Positions 40,628-42,499 of a stretch of DNA of 42,499 nucleotides are shown one piece after another (within the stretch, counting starts at the first letter, position 1; every line of letters starts with the position of its first letter). A model generated the notes under the pieces. It searched no databases. It had not been told where the DNA came from and saw nothing but the letters and a program-made list of their open reading frames with translations. The stretch is from Streptomyces hydrogenans (lineage in GTDB: Bacteria > Actinomycetota > Actinomycetes > Streptomycetales > Streptomycetaceae). The translations under genes were made by a program, and so were the position numbers. The stretch lies in the NCBI RefSeq assembly GCF_014656075.1, contig NZ_BNBS01000071.1, positions 1-42,499 on the forward strand. The letters are read 5' to 3'.

Positions 40628-41716
40628 TCAGGCCAGCAGTCGGCTCCAGGTGCGGGCATCCGCCACGCCGTCGGCCGGCAGGCTCGCCGAGGTCTGGAAC
40701 GCCCGCACCCCCGCCTCGGTGCCCGACCCGAAGCTGCCGTCGACGACCAGCGTCTGACCGCGCGCGTTGAGCTGGCCCTGCAGCGCCTTCACCGCGTCGC
40801 CCTGCGCTCCGCGCGCGAGCGGGTGGGCGAGCTGGTGCCAGGTCTGGTTTCCGGCCACCCCGTCGACCCCGGCCCGGTTGGTCGTCTGGAAGGCCCGCAC
40901 CGCGCTCTCGGTCGCCGGCCCGAAGGAGCCGTCGGCCACGATCGTGGCGCCCCGGGAGGCGAGCAGGTACTGCAACGACCTGACCCGCTCGCCCGAGTCG
41001 CCGAGCCGTGCCACCGGCCAGCCGCCCCACGCCGGGCTGCCGCCGATCCGGGCGGCGACGTCGGCCCTGAGCTGCGGCAGCAGCGCGTACAGCCGGTCAC
41101 CGGGGCACTCGGTGTTGTTGAAGTCCCGGTGGCCGAAGATCTGATAGGCGCGCAGCCCGTACTGGGAGCAGATGGACGCGCAGAGGTCGACCAGCTTCGC
41201 GTACTGCGCCGACCGCAGGTCCACCGACGTGTACGTGCCCTCGTTCTCGATGCCGACGGCGACGGTGTTCTGGCCGGTGCAGTGCGCCGACTCGACCTGC
41301 TGGGTACCGGCGGCCAGCGCGGCGACGCTGGAGTGCCGGCCCTCGGTGATCCAGCCGCCGCGGCTGATCGTGAAGTGCTGGCCCGAGTCGATCCAGCCCC
41401 GCGCGTCCATGTGGTCGGCCTGGATCGACCGGGACAGCGCGAAGGCGTGCGCCTGCGAGTAGTCGGTGCTGTTCGGGGTCGCGGTGTGATGGACGATGAT
41501 CTTCTGGGGTCCGGTGGCCAGCAGCTTCACCGGGCTGCTCGGCTCGCGGGCGCCCCAGGCCGCGCACCCGGAGATCACCGGGCCGGCGAGCGCGGCCCCC
41601 GCGGCGGCGCGCGCGGTCCCCGGCAGCGCGGTCCCCAGGACCGCTCCGGCACCGAGGGCGAAGGCCCCGGACAGCAGCGCGCGCCGTCGCGGACGCGGTA
41701 TCGGCAGATCGCTCAT
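40628..41716 (-). CDS. Secreted N-acetylmuramoyl-L-alanine amidase (PGRP/Amidase_2) with two PG-binding repeats
   Basis: A 362-residue hydrolase. The N-terminal RPRRRALLSGAFALGAGAV has the twin-arginine pattern, so export by Tat is likely. The amidase domain has IVHHTATPNSTDYSQAHAFA, the zinc-ligand histidine in GHRDFNN, and NNTECPGDRLYALLPQLRAD (the cysteine ligand). Two PG_binding_1 repeats follow at the C-terminus (RSLQYLLASRGATIVADGSF and LQGQLNARGQTLVVDGSFGS). Domain order is the reverse of the two other hydrolases nearby, whose repeats are N-terminal. GGGGAGAGACG directly precedes the ATG at 41716. It would cut the glycan-peptide bond of peptidoglycan. Confidence 0.9.
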   Translation of the reverse strand: MSDLPIPRPRRRALLSGAFALGAGAVLGTALPGTARAAAGAALAGPVISGCAAWGAREPSSPVKLLATGPQKIIVHHTATPNSTDYSQAHAFALSRSIQADHMDARGWIDSGQHFTISRGGWITEGRHSSVAALAAGTQQVESAHCTGQNTVAVGIENEGTYTSVDLRSAQYAKLVDLCASICSQYGLRAYQIFGHRDFNNTECPGDRLYALLPQLRADVAARIGGSPAWGGWPVARLGDSGERVRSLQYLLASRGATIVADGSFGPATESAVRAFQTTNRAGVDGVAGNQTWHQLAHPLARGAQGDAVKALQGQLNARGQTLVVDGSFGSGTEAGVRAFQTSASLPADGVADARTWSRLLA

Positions 41717-41872
41717 CGTCTCTCCCCATGTGTTCGGCAGCCGCCCCGCACGACGCGGAGCGGCGGCCGAATGCTATGAGCAACTCCCCTGTCCCATCAG
41801 CGAGTTACATACCTCAGACTTGGACGCGTCGGCTTCTCGGGACGGCCCGGGATCCCGCCGGGCGCCGCCGCC

Positions 41873-42499
41873 TCAGGGCTGCGGGGCGTCCTGCGGGGGG
41901 TCGCACTCCTGCTCCTTGACCTTCGGGATCACCCCGCAGATGGAGATGGTCGAAAGGGGGTACTCGGCCACCGACAGCATCCGCGTGTAGGTGTCGCGGT
42001 CCACCCGGATGGTGGAATCCTCCGTCCGGCTGCCCTTGTCGGTGATGATGACTCCGTCGCCGATCGCCCCGTTCTCCAGCCGCCCCCAGACCGCCTGGCA
42101 GGCGGCGCTGTGCCGGAGCTGGATCCGCAGCCCGCGCAGGTAGAGGAGCCGGACGGTCTTCGCGTCCCACTGGCAGTTCATCGTCTGCGGTTCGCGCCCG
42201 AGGCAGGACTCCCCGGAGCAGCCGGGCAGCGGGTGGTCGGACTCGGCGCCGGGCGTGCGCTCGGCCGCGCTCTGGGCCGTCACCCCCGAAGTCTCGCCGC
42301 TCGCCGCCGGCTTGCCCGCGTCCGACCGTGCTCCGTCCGGCGGGGACTTCACTCCGAGGACGGCGATCACGATCAGGGCGCCCACGACCGCGCCGATCGC
42401 CATGTGGACGAGCGGCCGCACCCGTCCGGCGGGGCGGGGCCAGGGCCCGGCGGCGCGGTCCGGATCCGGCGCGGCGACGGTGGCCGGGGCGGCGCCTCC
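41873..42499 (-). CDS. DUF2690 protein, partial (runs off the right edge)
   Basis: The visible part begins in an open Ala/Pro-rich linker at the window edge and has one transmembrane helix (MAIGAVVGALIVIAVLGV). The DUF2690 domain follows: PLPGCSGESCLGREPQTMNC, TVRLLYLRGLRIQLRHSAAC and QAVWGRLENGAIGDGVIITD. No stop codon occurs upstream of the GTG at 42421, so the gene probably continues outside the window. In many Streptomyces such proteins start with a helix-turn-helix domain. The domain after the helix would lie outside the membrane. Its function is unknown. Confidence 0.8.
   Translation of the reverse strand, partial: GGAAPATVAAPDPDRAAGPWPRPAGRVRPLVHMAIGAVVGALIVIAVLGVKSPPDGARSDAGKPAASGETSGVTAQSAAERTPGAESDHPLPGCSGESCLGREPQTMNCQWDAKTVRLLYLRGLRIQLRHSAACQAVWGRLENGAIGDGVIITDKGSRTEDSTIRVDRDTYTRMLSVAEYPLSTISICGVIPKVKEQECDPPQDAPQP

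Noticed and set aside
1..42499. tRNA, rRNA or CRISPR arrays
   Set aside because: No cloverleaf, ribosomal RNA or regularly spaced repeat set was recognised by eye. A covariance-model scan would be decisive.

Overview
The window is high-GC actinobacterial DNA, most probably Streptomyces. The signs are frequent GTG starts, ATGA/GTGA overlaps, mycothiol-type DinB proteins, DUF6480 and DUF2690 proteins, multidomain SpoIIE phosphatases and a sulfur-type leader peptide. No rRNA, tRNA or CRISPR array was seen. All calls come from reading the sequence; no database search was run.

Positions 1-8.4 kb hold a DinB-type protein, an SRPBCC protein and a tightly overlapping five-gene operon: FAD oxidoreductase, DUF1365, cyclopropane-fatty-acid-synthase-type methyltransferase, DUF1295 membrane protein and alpha/beta hydrolase. 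The first four match the order of M. tuberculosis Rv0449c-Rv0446c as I recall it, without the adjoining sigK-rskA. A second FAD oxidoreductase and a small DUF6480 protein follow. This looks like a lipid-modification region. From 8.4 to 12.3 kb, a UBP-type zinc finger protein, a fatty-acid desaturase and its flavin/2Fe-2S reductase lie on the minus strand, divergent from a PucR-type regulator. From 12.4 to 16.4 kb are an unknown protein, an ArsR-like regulator divergent from an MFS transporter with a MITE-like element between them, and a DUF664/DinB protein.

From 16.5 to 31 kb lies what I consider the most interesting part, a probable sulfur-scavenging island. It has an amino-acid-type ABC system with two lipoproteins, two permeases and one ATPase, plus a GNAT acetyltransferase, an SsuE-like FMN reductase and five luciferase-like (LLM) flavin monooxygenases of different subfamilies. 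That inventory resembles the B. subtilis ytmI (tcyJKLMN-ytmO-ytnIJ) operon, which salvages S-substituted cysteines. Two short cysteine-ending ORFs on opposite strands share the pattern R-x-H-[IV]-[DE]-[FL]-x-R-x5-C and look like paired leader peptides. One precedes the main operon and the other precedes a DUF1684 gene. Both start about 30 nt after a TTGACG box, as leaderless transcripts would. The divergent promoters share a mirrored 10-bp element.

From 31 to 36.6 kb are a small zinc-ribbon protein, two convergent SpoIIE-type PP2C phosphatases and a cation/proton antiporter. From 36.8 to 42.5 kb is a set of secreted cell-wall proteins on the minus strand: three hydrolases with paired peptidoglycan-binding repeats but different catalytic domains, a lipoprotein, a small secreted protein, and a DUF2690 protein cut by the window edge. 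Strong hairpins mark several transcript ends.
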